From positions 744,001-808,000 of the forward strand of contig NZ_JALMDK010000005.1 of assembly GCF_023094165.1 (NCBI RefSeq): a stretch of DNA of 64,000 bases, given 5' to 3'. The notes under the pieces are model-generated. The model made no database searches. It was not told the origin of the DNA and saw only the letters and a program-made list of their open reading frames with translations. Below, piece after piece: positions 33,496-41,553 of this stretch (position 1 is its first letter; each line of letters begins with the position of its first letter). A program made the translations under genes and the position numbers. Source of the DNA: Crossiella sp. S99.2. Lineage in GTDB: Bacteria; Actinomycetota; Actinomycetes; Mycobacteriales; Pseudonocardiaceae.

Positions 33496-33512
33496 GTTGC
33501 GAATTATGCAAC
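33496..33512. promoter_or_regulatory. Candidate IclR-family operator
   Basis: GTTGCGAATTATGCAAC is a perfect 5-bp inverted repeat (GTTGC/GCAAC) around a 7-base AT-rich spacer, in the 114-base gap between the divergent deaminase and kinase genes. It lies 16 bases from the deaminase start. A local IclR-type regulator gene is in the kinase operon, making it the obvious ligand. A looser similar stretch (TTGCGCTATGTGATGCG) follows at 33518. Confidence 0.5.
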
Positions 33513-33594
33513 TTGGATTGCGCTATGTGATGCGTGGCTGTGTAGCATTCCGCTGAGCTGGTCGTCAACGTTGGCCGGGCCGGAGGGAACCTGA

Positions 33595-34590
33595 GTGGAT
33601 GAGCTGAAACCCCCCGTTGATCGTGGGGCGGCCGATGTGGTGTGCCTTGGCGAGTCGATGGCCCTGTTCGTGCCAGCGGAACCGGGACCGACGCACGAGG
33701 TCACCTCCTGGACCAGGACGGTGGGCGGCGCCGAGTCCAATGTGGCCTGTCACCTGGCCCGGTTCGGCTGGCACAGCCGCTGGGTCAGCGCGCTCGGCCG
33801 AGACGCCTTCGGCCGGGCCATCCTGGACCGGCTGACCTCCTTCGGCGTGGACGTCGCCGACGTGGCCCGCGACGAGCACCGGCCGACCGGGCTCTACGTC
33901 AAGGAGGCCGACGCCAACGGCAGCACTGTGCGCTACTTCCGGCGCGGTTCGGCCGCCTCCGGCATGGGCCCGGAGTTACTCGACGGCCTTGGCCTGGACC
34001 GCACCGCGCTGATCCACCTCTCCGGCATCACCGCCGCGCTCTCGGAGAGCTGCCAGGCCCTGGTGACCGCGATCCTGGACCCGTGGCGGGGCGACCGGCT
34101 GGTCTCCTTCGACCTCAACTGGCGCCCGGCGTTGTGGCGCAACAAGGACACCTCGGTGCTGGCCGAACTGGCCAACAAGGCCGACATCGTGCTGGTCGGC
34201 TCGGATGAGGCCGAGGCGCTGTGGGGGATCGGCGATCCCCTCGCCCTGCGCGAACTCCTGCCCGAGCCGCGCACGCTGGTGGTCAAGCAGGCCGAGCACG
34301 GCGCGACCATGGTGGAGAACGGGCAGAGCTGGTTCCAGCCCGCGCTCAAGGTCGACGTGGTCGAACCGGTCGGCGCGGGCGACGCCTTCGCCGCCGGCTT
34401 CCTGTCGTCCACTTTGGACGGTGAGGATCCGGTGACCCGGTTGCGGCGCGGGCATCTCTGCGCGGTCGGCTCCCTGCTCACCCGGGACGACGTGGGCGAG
34501 CCGGTGGCCGCCGAGCTGGTCGAGCGCCTGCTCGCCGCCGACGACGAGACCTGGGCGGGCACCCACTTCAGCGCTGGGACGAAACCATGA
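33595..34590 (+). CDS. PfkB-family sugar kinase, 2-keto-3-deoxygluconate kinase type (331 aa)
   Basis: The protein has the ribokinase/PfkB fold with the first signature GGAESNVACHLARFG (near residue 43) and the second signature EPVGAGDAFAAGFLSS, with catalytic Asp in GAGD near 261. It is closest in pattern to 2-dehydro-3-deoxygluconate kinases, which phosphorylate KDG with ATP. The GTG start has GGAGG about eight bases upstream. It is followed, with a 4-base overlap, by the IclR-family regulator and then by the Rid protein. Together with a GntP permease and D-amino-acid enzymes this points to use of sugar acids or a D-amino acid derivative. Confidence 0.88.
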   Translation: MDELKPPVDRGAADVVCLGESMALFVPAEPGPTHEVTSWTRTVGGAESNVACHLARFGWHSRWVSALGRDAFGRAILDRLTSFGVDVADVARDEHRPTGLYVKEADANGSTVRYFRRGSAASGMGPELLDGLGLDRTALIHLSGITAALSESCQALVTAILDPWRGDRLVSFDLNWRPALWRNKDTSVLAELANKADIVLVGSDEAEALWGIGDPLALRELLPEPRTLVVKQAEHGATMVENGQSWFQPALKVDVVEPVGAGDAFAAGFLSSTLDGEDPVTRLRRGHLCAVGSLLTRDDVGEPVAAELVERLLAADDETWAGTHFSAGTKP

Positions 34591-35339
34591 GCCAGAGCCT
34601 GGACCGCGCGCTGACCATCCTCACCGAACTGGCAGGCGGGCACCGCACCCTGGACGAGCTGGCCGCCGTGCTGGACGTGCACAAGTCCACCGCGCTGCGC
34701 CTGCTGCGCACCCTGGAGGCGCGGCGGTTCGTGCAGCGCGAGGACGTGCGGCACTACCGGCTGGGCACCACGTTGTTCGACCTGGCCAACCGCGCGCTGG
34801 AGGAACGCGATGTGCGGCGCACCGTCGAGCCCGCGCTGCGCGAGCTGAACGCGAGCACCGGGCACACCGTGCACCTGGCCAGCTACGAGGGCGGCGAGGT
34901 GATCTACATTGACAAGTACGACAGCCGCCACCAGGTCCGGATGTACTCCAGGGTCGGCAAGAGCGCGCCGCTGCACTGCACCGCGGTGGCCAAGCTGCTG
35001 CTGTCCGCGCTGCCTGAACGGGAGCAGCGCCGGATCGTGGAGGGCATGAGTTTTCCCCGGCTCACCGCGAACACCATCACCGATCCCACCGCGTACCAGG
35101 CCGAACTGCGCAAGGTCCGGGCCCAGGGCTACGCGGTGGACCGCTCCGAGCACGAGGACTTCATCCACTGCATCGGCGCGCCGATCCTGGGCGCCCGCGG
35201 CGAGGTGCTGGCCGCGGTATCGATGTCGGTGCCGAAGATGTTGCTTGATTACGAGGGCCTGATGGCGCTGCTGCCCGAGCTGCGCGCCGCGGCCAGGACC
35301 GCCTCGGTGGCCTGCGGCTGGCGGCCCGAGAACACCTGA
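34587..35339 (+). CDS. IclR-family transcriptional regulator (250 aa)
   Basis: An N-terminal winged helix (about residues 1-60, with HRTLDELAAVLDVHKSTALRLLRTLE) is followed by the IclR effector domain (about 75-245: TGHTVHLASYEGGEVIYIDKY..., LHCTAVAKLLLSALPE, GYAVDRSEHEDFIHCIGAPI). IclR proteins are usually repressors or activators of catabolic genes and respond to a pathway metabolite. Its stop overlaps nothing; its start overlaps the kinase stop by 4 bases. The inverted repeat in the deaminase-kinase gap is a candidate site. Confidence 0.93.
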   Translation: MSQSLDRALTILTELAGGHRTLDELAAVLDVHKSTALRLLRTLEARRFVQREDVRHYRLGTTLFDLANRALEERDVRRTVEPALRELNASTGHTVHLASYEGGEVIYIDKYDSRHQVRMYSRVGKSAPLHCTAVAKLLLSALPEREQRRIVEGMSFPRLTANTITDPTAYQAELRKVRAQGYAVDRSEHEDFIHCIGAPILGARGEVLAAVSMSVPKMLLDYEGLMALLPELRAAARTASVACGWRPENT

Positions 35340-35386
35340 ACCACCTGAATTTCCGGCAGACACGAGCAGAAGAGGTAAGCACGGCG

Positions 35387-35773
35387 ATGGCGAAGACCGA
35401 GATCCGCACCGCGAACGCGCCCACCCCGGTGGCCAACTTCTCCCAGGGGGTCCGCAAGGGCAACATCCTCCAGGTCGCGGGCCAGGTCGCGTTCGACCCG
35501 GCCACCGGCGCGATCGTCGGCGACACCGTGGCCGAGCAGACCCGGCAGACGCTGAAGAACGTGGCCGCGGTGCTGGAGGCCGGCGGCGCGAGCTTCGACG
35601 ACGTGGTGATGTTCCGGGTGTTCCTCACCGACACCGGCCACTTCGGCGAGATGAACGCGGTCTACAACGAGATCATCAACTCCGGCCCGTTCTCCGGCCG
35701 CACCACCGTCTACGTCGGCCTGCCCGCCGGCCTGCTGGTGGAGATCGACGCGCTGGCCGTGCTCGGGGACTGA
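35387..35773 (+). CDS. Rid (YjgF/YER057c/UK114) family protein (128 aa)
   Basis: The fold is clear: an N-terminal FSQGVRKGNILQVAGQVAFDP, EQTRQTLKNVAAVLEAGGASFDDVV, and a terminal YVGLPAGLLVEIDALAVLG. The enzyme RidA removes toxic enamine/imine intermediates released by PLP enzymes, which suits the deaminase gene nearby. However, the catalytic Arg of E. coli RidA (in its RLP motif) is replaced by Gly here (GLP), so imine deaminase activity is doubtful and it is better placed in another Rid subfamily. It follows the IclR gene by 47 bases, with an AAGAGG ribosome-binding site. Confidence 0.9.
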   Translation: MAKTEIRTANAPTPVANFSQGVRKGNILQVAGQVAFDPATGAIVGDTVAEQTRQTLKNVAAVLEAGGASFDDVVMFRVFLTDTGHFGEMNAVYNEIINSGPFSGRTTVYVGLPAGLLVEIDALAVLGD

Positions 35774-35936
35774 TCACCGACGGTGACTGAACCTCGCGCC
35801 ACTGCTCCAAGGGATACCGCGTCCGTTACCAACGCGTGACATCCGTCCCCTGGTGGAGTGGCGCGGGATTGAGTCCCCGGCGGAACTGGGATTGGTTGGA
35901 AGAGCAGGCGTTCCACCAGCTCAGGAGGTTCACGTC

Positions 35937-36203
35937 ATGGCACAGCGATCCCGCGTCGCCGGGTTCCTGACCGCCCTTGTGTTCGCTACCGCGCTTCCGG
36001 TCGCGCTCGCCGCCCCGGCCAGTGCGGACAGCGGCGACTGCTACCTGTACCTCAAGGACAACTACTTCGGTATCCGCTCCGTGCATCGGGACGCCTGCGT
36101 CGACGGCGAGCGCGGCTACTTCGATGACTGCGTGGACACGCTTCGCGATTTCGGCATCCGCCATCGGCACGCCGTCCGGGCCTGCGAATGGGCCGAGCGC
36201 TGA
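35937..36203 (+). CDS. Small secreted four-cysteine protein (88 aa)
   Basis: The ATG at 35937 follows GGAGG and opens a signal peptide (MAQRSRVAGFLTALVFATAL, cleavage near AAPASA, residue 29). The mature peptide of about 59 residues has four cysteines (DC, DAC, DDC, RAC), enough for two disulfides, and is acidic and His-rich at its end. I do not recognise the family. It stands alone; no immunity, maturation or export gene is adjacent. Confidence 0.75.
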   Translation: MAQRSRVAGFLTALVFATALPVALAAPASADSGDCYLYLKDNYFGIRSVHRDACVDGERGYFDDCVDTLRDFGIRHRHAVRACEWAER

Positions 36204-36243
36204 CCTCTTTCTGAACTCACCCGATCCGGGATACAAGGAGGGA

Positions 36244-36867
36244 GTGAAGCTCTACGCCGACCACCAGGCCCGCCGCGCGGCCCAGCTGCTGGTCGACCTC
36301 GGCGCCCTGTTGATCATCGCAGTCAGCAGCTGGCTGGCCCTGGATCTCTACGACCTGGTCAGCAAACTACGAGCGCCCGGCGTCGAGCTGGTCGAGGCGG
36401 GCGGTTCGCTCCGCGAGCTGTCCGCCTTGGCCGCGGCTCAGGCCGGGCGGCTGCCGCTGGTGGGGGATGAGCTGGCGGCGGCGCTGGGCCGGGGCTCGGC
36501 GGTGGCCGACCGGCTGGTGGACGCGGGCAACAAGCAGATGTCCGCGGTCGACTCCACCGCCCTGTGGCTGAGCCTGCTGCTGGTTCTGGTGCCGGTGTCG
36601 CTGTTGTTGGTGTCCTGGTTGCCGTTGCGGGCGAGGTTCGTCCGGCAGGCCACGGCGGCCCGGCGGCTGACCAGGCTGGGGGAGGCGCACGTGGACCTGC
36701 TGGCGTTGCGCGGGCTGGCGAACCTGCCGCTGCACACGCTGGCCAAGCCGGGGGTGGACCTGGTGGGGGCGTGGCGGTCGGGGGACCGGGAGGCGACCGA
36801 ACTGCTGGCCCGCGCGGAGCTGCGCCGGCTGGGATTACGACTGGAGACGGGAAAAGTTGGACCTTGA
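36244..36867 (+). CDS. Two-span membrane protein of unknown function (207 aa)
   Basis: Membrane spans at about residues 14-36 and 106-127 flank an extracytoplasmic helical loop, and a cytoplasmic tail of about 80 basic residues follows. The GTG start sits only two bases after GGAGG, which is tight but the only candidate in the frame. Its 3' end overlaps the TTG start of the first Uma2 gene by 11 bases, so these two may be co-translated. No family recognised. Confidence 0.65.
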   Translation: MKLYADHQARRAAQLLVDLGALLIIAVSSWLALDLYDLVSKLRAPGVELVEAGGSLRELSALAAAQAGRLPLVGDELAAALGRGSAVADRLVDAGNKQMSAVDSTALWLSLLLVLVPVSLLLVSWLPLRARFVRQATAARRLTRLGEAHVDLLALRGLANLPLHTLAKPGVDLVGAWRSGDREATELLARAELRRLGLRLETGKVGP

Positions 36868-37441
36868 CGACCTGAACACCCTGCCGGACTGGATGCGTCC
36901 GCCGCGTGCCGAGGGCTGGTACGCCGACGACCTGGACCACCTGCCGGACGCGCCCGAACACATCGAACTGATCGACGGCGCGCTGGTGTTCCGCCTGGTG
37001 CCCCAGACCGTCTGGCACAGCGCGGTGGTCTCCGGGCTCACGCTCGCCCTCGCGACGCAGGCACCGCCCAGCATCGCGGCTCTGTCCGGCATGACCATCC
37101 GGCTGGACCGGCACAACCGCCCGGAAGCCGACATCCTCGTGCACGCCACACCGCCCGAGCCGGACCGCACCTGGTTCCGGCCGGCGGACGTGCTGCTCGT
37201 GGTCGAGGTCGTGTTGCCGGAGTCCGCGCACCGGGACCGGACGGTCAAACTCCGCAAGTACGCCGCGGCGGGGATCCCGCACTACTGGATCGTTGACCGG
37301 GAAGACGCCGCGCCGGTCGTGCATGCGTACGAGCTGGACAGGCCGACCGGTGCCTACGTCCCAGCCGGCATCTTCCGCGGCACCCTGGAGCGGCCGGTGC
37401 CCTTCCTGATCGCCGTGGATCTGAACGAACTGCTCGCGTAG
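36857..37441 (+). CDS. Uma2-family putative nuclease, first tandem copy (194 aa)
   Basis: Uma2 (formerly DUF820) proteins have a PD-(D/E)XK-type nuclease fold. The key residues are visible: PEADILV (acidic), VVEVVLPESAHRDRTVKLRKY (Glu and Lys of the active site) and GIPHYWIVD. The function in cells is generally unknown; they are suspected in DNA cleavage or regulation. The TTG start follows a weak GACGGGAAAAG sequence and overlaps the previous gene by 11 bases. The second tandem copy (37500-38084) shares its ends almost exactly but differs in the middle. Confidence 0.85.
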   Translation: MDLDDLNTLPDWMRPPRAEGWYADDLDHLPDAPEHIELIDGALVFRLVPQTVWHSAVVSGLTLALATQAPPSIAALSGMTIRLDRHNRPEADILVHATPPEPDRTWFRPADVLLVVEVVLPESAHRDRTVKLRKYAAAGIPHYWIVDREDAAPVVHAYELDRPTGAYVPAGIFRGTLERPVPFLIAVDLNELLA

Positions 37442-37499
37442 CTCGACCGGATGAAAATCAAGTGGCGCCATCTGAGATTACGACTGGAGACCGGAAAAG

Positions 37500-38084
37500 T
37501 TGGACCTTGACGACCTGAACACCCTGCCGGACTGGATGCGTCCGCCGCGTGCCGAGGGCTGGTACGCCGATGACCTCGACCATCTCCCCGAGGCGCCCGC
37601 GCACACCGAACTGATCGACGGGGTCCTGGTGTTCCGCCTGGTGCCCCAGACCATCTGGCACAGCCGGATGATCTCCGGACTCAGGGAGGCCCTCGACGCA
37701 CAGGCACCGCCCGGCATCGAGGTCGACAGCGGTATGACCATCCGGCTGGACCGGCGCAACCGCCCAGAAGCCGACCTCGTGGTGAACACCGCGCCGTTCG
37801 ACCCCGACCTCAGCTGGTTCGCGCCGGCGGACGTGCTGCTCGTGGTCGAGGTCGTGTTGCCGGAGTCCGCGCACCGGGACCGCACGGTCAAACTCCGCAA
37901 GTACGCCGCGGCGGGGATCCCGCACTACTGGATCGTCGACAAGGAGGGTTCCGCGCCGGTCGTGCACGTGTACGAGTTGGACAAGCCGACCGGCGCCTAC
38001 GCCCCGGCCGGCATCTTCCGCGGCACCCTGAATCGCCCGGTGCCCTTCCCGATCACCCTCGATCTGGACAGCCTGCGTCAGTAA
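37500..38084 (+). CDS. Uma2-family putative nuclease, second tandem copy (194 aa)
   Basis: The same nuclease-fold motifs are present (PEADLVV, VVEVVLPESAHRDRTVKLRKY, GIPHYWIVDK). The first 30 residues and the region of residues about 108-145 are essentially identical to the first copy, whereas about residues 31-105 and the C-terminus differ, so the pair is mosaic. The start is again TTG in the same duplicated leader. It ends with its stop overlapping the stop of the DUF1844 gene on the other strand by 7 bases. Confidence 0.85.
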   Translation: MDLDDLNTLPDWMRPPRAEGWYADDLDHLPEAPAHTELIDGVLVFRLVPQTIWHSRMISGLREALDAQAPPGIEVDSGMTIRLDRRNRPEADLVVNTAPFDPDLSWFAPADVLLVVEVVLPESAHRDRTVKLRKYAAAGIPHYWIVDKEGSAPVVHVYELDKPTGAYAPAGIFRGTLNRPVPFPITLDLDSLRQ

Positions 38085-38431
38085 ACCGGCCCCGTGTACT
38101 TCTCGCCCGGCCCCTGCCCCGGCTCGTCCGGCACCACCGAAGCCTCCCGGAACGCCTTCTGCAACGCCTGCAGCCCGTCCCGCAGCGGCGCCGCGTGCAC
38201 CCCCAGGTACTCCACCGACGCCGTGATCAACCCGGCCAGCGCGGTGATCAGCCGCCGCGCCTCGTCCAGGTCGAGCCGGTCGCTCTCGGCGGGGTCGGGG
38301 TCGGCCAGGCCGAGTTTCTCGGCGGCGGCGGACATCAGCATCACTGCCGCGCGGCTGATGACCTCGATGCTGGGGACATCGGACAGGTCGCGGACGGGGT
38401 CGGGCCCCTCGATTGGGTGGGACGTGCTCAC
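38078..38431 (-). CDS. DUF1844 protein (117 aa)
   Basis: The conserved DUF1844 core is present (SIEVISRAAVMLMSAAAEKLGL, DLDEARRLITALAGLITASVEYLGVHAAPLRDGLQALQKAFRE). Function unknown; the family is widely found just upstream of infC in actinobacteria, as here. The GTG at 38431 is preferred because conserved sequence begins soon after it and a GGGG ribosome-binding site precedes it; the frame remains open upstream but the extra residues are low-quality. It is divergent from the infC operon and convergent with the Uma2 genes. Confidence 0.85.
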   Translation of the reverse strand: MSTSHPIEGPDPVRDLSDVPSIEVISRAAVMLMSAAAEKLGLADPDPAESDRLDLDEARRLITALAGLITASVEYLGVHAAPLRDGLQALQKAFREASVVPDEPGQGPGEKYTGPVY

Positions 38432-38709
38432 CCCTGGTACGATTCCACGAGCGACCAGCCCCTGCGCACGTGGGGGCGGCAAGTGGAGCCCCGCTCCCAC
38501 CCGAGTCACCGCTTGAGGTGTCCGGGTCCGGTCAGGTAGTCGACCCAGGTCAGACTACCCGTGCGCGATCCTCGCCGGTGACGGCGGGTGATCGCGAGAT
38601 CGGAGTTGAGCGGGCCCCGCGCGCGGAACATTGCGCCGGGGCCTCGTTGTTGTAACGGGGTTCTTCCTGTCGCGGTGCGCGAGAGCTACCGCCAAACCGA
38701 GGAGGCCCC
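38432..38709 (+). promoter_or_regulatory. Divergent promoter region and leader of the infC operon
   Basis: The 278-base gap between DUF1844 and infC should contain promoters for both directions and a long transcribed leader for infC. A GC-rich hairpin followed by TCGTTGTTGT lies in it (38613-38653). No coding frame is convincing. Confidence 0.5.
38613..38653 (+). terminator. Attenuator-like hairpin in the infC leader
   Basis: GGCCCCG (38613-38619) pairs with CGGGGCC (38637-38643), with additional GC pairing inside, and is followed by T-rich TCGTTGTTGT. The stop-type hairpin lies about 60 bases upstream of the infC start, inside the presumed leader. Transcription attenuation by L20 or IF3 is known for infC-rpmI-rplT operons in other bacteria; here it is inferred from position and structure. 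Confidence 0.45.
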
Positions 38710-39279
38710 ATCAGCTCCGAAACACGCATCAACGACCGCATCCGGGTGCCCGAGGTCCGTCTGGTCGGACCCGCGGGTGAGCAGGTCGGCATCGTCCGCA
38801 TCGAGGACGCGCTGCGACTTGCCGAGGAAGCGGACCTTGACCTCGTCGAGGTCGCCCCACAGGCACGACCGCCGGTCTGCAAGCTCATGGACTACGGCAA
38901 GTTCAAGTACGAGAGCGCGCAGAAGGCCCGCGAGTCCCGTCGCAACCAGCAGATGACGGTCATCAAGGAGCAGAAGCTCCGGCCGAAGATCGACTCTCAC
39001 GATTACGACACGAAGAAGGGACACATCGTCCGCTTCCTCAACCAGGGACACAAGGTCAAGGTGACCATCATGTTCCGTGGTCGTGAGCAGTCCCGGCCTG
39101 AGCTGGGCTACCGCCTGCTGCAGCGCCTCGCGGAGGACGTCGCCGATCTGGGTGTCGTTGAGTCCAGCCCCAAGCAGGACGGCCGGAACATGATCATGGT
39201 TCTGGCTCCGCACAAGAACGTGAAGCCGCGTACCGCAACCAAGGACGCGGAGACCGAGCAGGACGTGGCGGCGGAGTAA
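38710..39279 (+). CDS. infC: Translation initiation factor IF-3
   Basis: IF-3 binds the 30S subunit, prevents premature subunit joining and discriminates against non-standard start codons. The conserved N-domain ([42 protein letters not shown]), linker and C-domain are complete. The conserved residues [13 protein letters not shown] begin before the GTG at 38746, so the true start is the ATC at 38710, with GGAGG at 38701-38705. Non-AUG starts are typical of infC and allow autoregulation. It heads the rpmI-rplT operon. The Glu/Asp-rich tail after residue 175 is a short extension. Confidence 0.96.
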   Translation: MSSETRINDRIRVPEVRLVGPAGEQVGIVRIEDALRLAEEADLDLVEVAPQARPPVCKLMDYGKFKYESAQKARESRRNQQMTVIKEQKLRPKIDSHDYDTKKGHIVRFLNQGHKVKVTIMFRGREQSRPELGYRLLQRLAEDVADLGVVESSPKQDGRNMIMVLAPHKNVKPRTATKDAETEQDVAAE

Positions 39280-39402
39280 CTCCCCGCGTACTGCGAGCAG
39301 TGCGGGCACCCTCGCCCGCGCCGCGGGCCGGTTCCCCCGGTGGGAACCGGCTGACCCCGCGCCGCCCCTGCGGTGGCGCAAGCACCCCAAACGAGGACGG
39401 AC

Positions 39403-39597
39403 ATGCCCAAGCAGAAGACCCACAAAGGGACCTCGAAGCGCATCAAGGTGACCGGCAGCGGCAAGCTGATGCGGGAGAAGACGGGTCGCCGCCACAAGCT
39501 GGAGCGCAAGAGCTCCACGCTGACCCGCCGTCTTGAGGGCGCCGAGGTCGTCTCCAAGAAGGACGCTCCGCGCCTCAAGCGCCTGCTCGGCATCTGA
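39403..39597 (+). CDS. rpmI: Ribosomal protein bL35
   Basis: The 64-residue product [20 protein letters not shown] is a complete, typical L35: a small, very basic protein of the large subunit. The ATG at 39403 is used (GAGG upstream), since conserved L35 begins at MPK; an upstream in-frame extension has no family match. It lies between infC and rplT as in nearly all bacteria. Confidence 0.97.
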   Translation: MPKQKTHKGTSKRIKVTGSGKLMREKTGRRHKLERKSSTLTRRLEGAEVVSKKDAPRLKRLLGI

Positions 39598-39671
39598 GCT
39601 GGCCACCCCAGACCGACTTTTCCACCTGAGACCGACCCACTCCGGTCTCACTTGATTGACAGGATGTACCC

Positions 39672-40052
39672 GTGGCACGCGTCAAGCGGGCAGTGAACGC
39701 CCAGAAGAAGCGCCGTACGATTCTGGAGCAGGCCAGCGGCTACCGCGGCCAGCGCTCGCGGATGTACCGCAAGGCGAAGGAGCAGGTGCTCCACTCGCTC
39801 AACTACGCCTACCGGGACCGCCGTGCCCGCAAGGGTGACTTCCGCAAGCTGTGGATCACGCGCATCAACGCGGCCGCCCGCGCGAACGGGATCACCTACA
39901 ACCGCTTCATCCAGGGCCTGAACCTGGCTGGCGTCGAGGTGGACCGCAAGATCCTGGCCGAGCTGGCCGTCAGCGACGCGGCGGCCTTCGAGGCCCTCGT
40001 CGAGGTCGCGCGCGAGGCTCTGCCCGCCGACCGGAACGCGGCGGCCTCCTGA
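39672..40052 (+). CDS. rplT: Ribosomal protein bL20
   Basis: The 126-residue product has the standard L20 sequence from [20 protein letters not shown] through [21 protein letters not shown]20 is an early-binding large-subunit protein and often a translational/transcriptional regulator of its own operon. The start is GTG at 39672. The stop overlaps a possible CTG start of the next gene. Confidence 0.97.
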   Translation: MARVKRAVNAQKKRRTILEQASGYRGQRSRMYRKAKEQVLHSLNYAYRDRRARKGDFRKLWITRINAAARANGITYNRFIQGLNLAGVEVDRKILAELAVSDAAAFEALVEVAREALPADRNAAAS

Positions 40053-40915
40053 GCCGCCAGCAGGCGAACAGCACCAGCAGCACCCGGCCCGGGGCCGTCC
40101 TGACCGAACGGACGCCCCGGGTCGCTGCTGCTCGCCAGCTGACCCGCCGCCAGGGCCGGGACCGGGCCGACCGGTTCCTCGCCGAGGGCGCGCAGGCCGT
40201 GCGCGAGGCACTGGCCTGGGCGGCCGACGGACGTGGCCAGGTGCACGAGCTGTTCGTCACCGAGGTTGCGGCCGGCCGCAACCAGGATCTCCTGCACGCC
40301 GCGGGCGCGGCCGGGATCCGGGTCAGCGAGATCACCGAACGGGCCGCCGAGGGCCTGTCCGAAACCGTCACCCCGCAGGGCGTCATCGCCGTCTGCGACC
40401 GGGTCGAGGTGTCGCTGGCCGACGCCCTGGCCAGTAGCCCGAAGCTGGTCGCGGTGCTCGTCGGCATCGCCGACCCCGGCAACGCGGGCACCGTGGTCCG
40501 GGTCGCCGACGCGGCGGGCGCGGACGCGGTGATCTTCGCGGGCGACACCGTGGACGTGCACAACGGCAAGTGCGTGCGCGCCTCCACCGGCAGTGTCTTC
40601 CACCTGCCCATCGCCCGATCCCGGGACACCGCAACGGTTCTCCAGGCATGCGCGGCCGCGGAGCTGCGCCTGGTCGCCGCCGACGGCAACACCGATTCGG
40701 ACCTGGACGCCGCCGAGGACCGCGGCGAGCTGGCCGCACCCACCGCCTGGCTGTTCGGCAGCGAGGCGCACGGCGTGCCCGCCGACGTGCTGGCCGCCGC
40801 CGACACCGCGCTCAAGGTGCCCATCCACGGCGCCGCGGAAAGCCTCAACCTGGCCACCGCCGCCGCGGTCTGCCTCTACGCCAGCGCCCGCGCCCAGCGC
40901 CGTACCGCCCGGTAG
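40049..40915 (+). CDS. TrmH/SpoU-family RNA 2'-O-methyltransferase (about 288 aa)
   Basis: It has the three SpoU motifs of the knotted SPOUT fold: [19 protein letters not shown] (motif 1), [12 protein letters not shown] (motif 2) and [21 protein letters not shown] (motif 3), preceded by an RNA-binding substrate domain ([19 protein letters not shown]). It uses S-adenosylmethionine to methylate a ribose in rRNA or tRNA; the target is unknown. No ATG, GTG or TTG lies at a good place after rplT. The best fit is a CTG at 40049, giving CTGA overlap with the rplT stop; a start near 40103 (before LTERTPRV) or upstream inside rplT cannot be excluded. Confidence 0.85.
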   Translation: MSRQQANSTSSTRPGAVLTERTPRVAAARQLTRRQGRDRADRFLAEGAQAVREALAWAADGRGQVHELFVTEVAAGRNQDLLHAAGAAGIRVSEITERAAEGLSETVTPQGVIAVCDRVEVSLADALASSPKLVAVLVGIADPGNAGTVVRVADAAGADAVIFAGDTVDVHNGKCVRASTGSVFHLPIARSRDTATVLQACAAAELRLVAADGNTDSDLDAAEDRGELAAPTAWLFGSEAHGVPADVLAAADTALKVPIHGAAESLNLATAAAVCLYASARAQRRTAR

Positions 40916-41049
40916 TCGAGCGCAGACCGGGAACCGCTGGGCGACCGTTTGCCGCCGATCGGTAGTTCTGCCCCCGAGATCACTGTTCGCGCCCGGTGTT
41001 TTCGGGAGTATGAAACGGGAAACCCTGCCCCCGACTGGAGGCCGTCCCG

Positions 41050-41553
41050 ATGCCGGTGCCCCTCGGCGACCTGTCCGACTTGCCCGCCACCACCCGGATG
41101 CTGCTCGCCGCCGACGGCTCGACCACCGCACTGCTGGAAGCCCTGCTCCGCGCGCCGCTGACCGCGGTGGTGGACCGGCAGGAGACGCACACCGCGAACT
41201 CGGTTCCGGCGCCACTGCGGGAGAAGCTGCGCACCGCGCGCGGCGGCGGGTATGTGCACCGGCACAGCAGGCTGCTCACGCCGGCCGAGCAGGTGGTCAG
41301 CATCAACCTGGTGCTGTTGCCGCGGCAGGAGGCGGACGCGTTGATCCCGCCGGGGGAGCGGCCGCTGGGGCGGCACCTCACCGGGAACCGGCTGGCCGCC
41401 GGGCGGGAGGCGCTGGGCCGGTTCACCGCGCACTGGCCGCCGCGGTCGGGGCTGGAACCTTGTGTGGGCAAGGACTATCTCATCCACCTGCGTTCCGGCG
41501 CGCGGATCTACGTGCGCGAGCTGTTCAACCCGTGCCTGGTCGCGCCTAGGTGA
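41050..41553 (+). CDS. Chorismate-lyase-fold-like protein (DUF98-type, 167 aa)
   Basis: The pattern MLLAADGSTTALLEALL near the N-terminus, VDRQETHT, RHSRLLTPAEQVVSINLVLL and PLGRHLTGNRL follows the order of the DUF98/chorismate pyruvate-lyase superfamily. Known members make 4-hydroxybenzoate from chorismate, but remote relatives with unknown role are common, and no quinone or pigment genes lie nearby here. The assignment is by pattern and needs a profile search. The ATG follows no strong ribosome-binding site; the 3' end overlaps the convergent secreted-protein gene by 8 bases. Confidence 0.6.
   Translation: MPVPLGDLSDLPATTRMLLAADGSTTALLEALLRAPLTAVVDRQETHTANSVPAPLREKLRTARGGGYVHRHSRLLTPAEQVVSINLVLLPRQEADALIPPGERPLGRHLTGNRLAAGREALGRFTAHWPPRSGLEPCVGKDYLIHLRSGARIYVRELFNPCLVAPR

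Larger units (their letters stand above)
36833..38084 (+). repeat. Tandem duplication of the Uma2 gene with its leader (period 643 bp)
   Basis: The unit begins with GATTACGACTGGAGAC at 36833 and again at 37476, 643 bases apart, upstream of each TTG start. The first unit therefore includes the last codons of the preceding membrane-protein gene, and the second copy retains that piece as a leader. The matching leader and 5' coding region are nearly identical; the middle of the gene is not. Confidence 0.8.
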
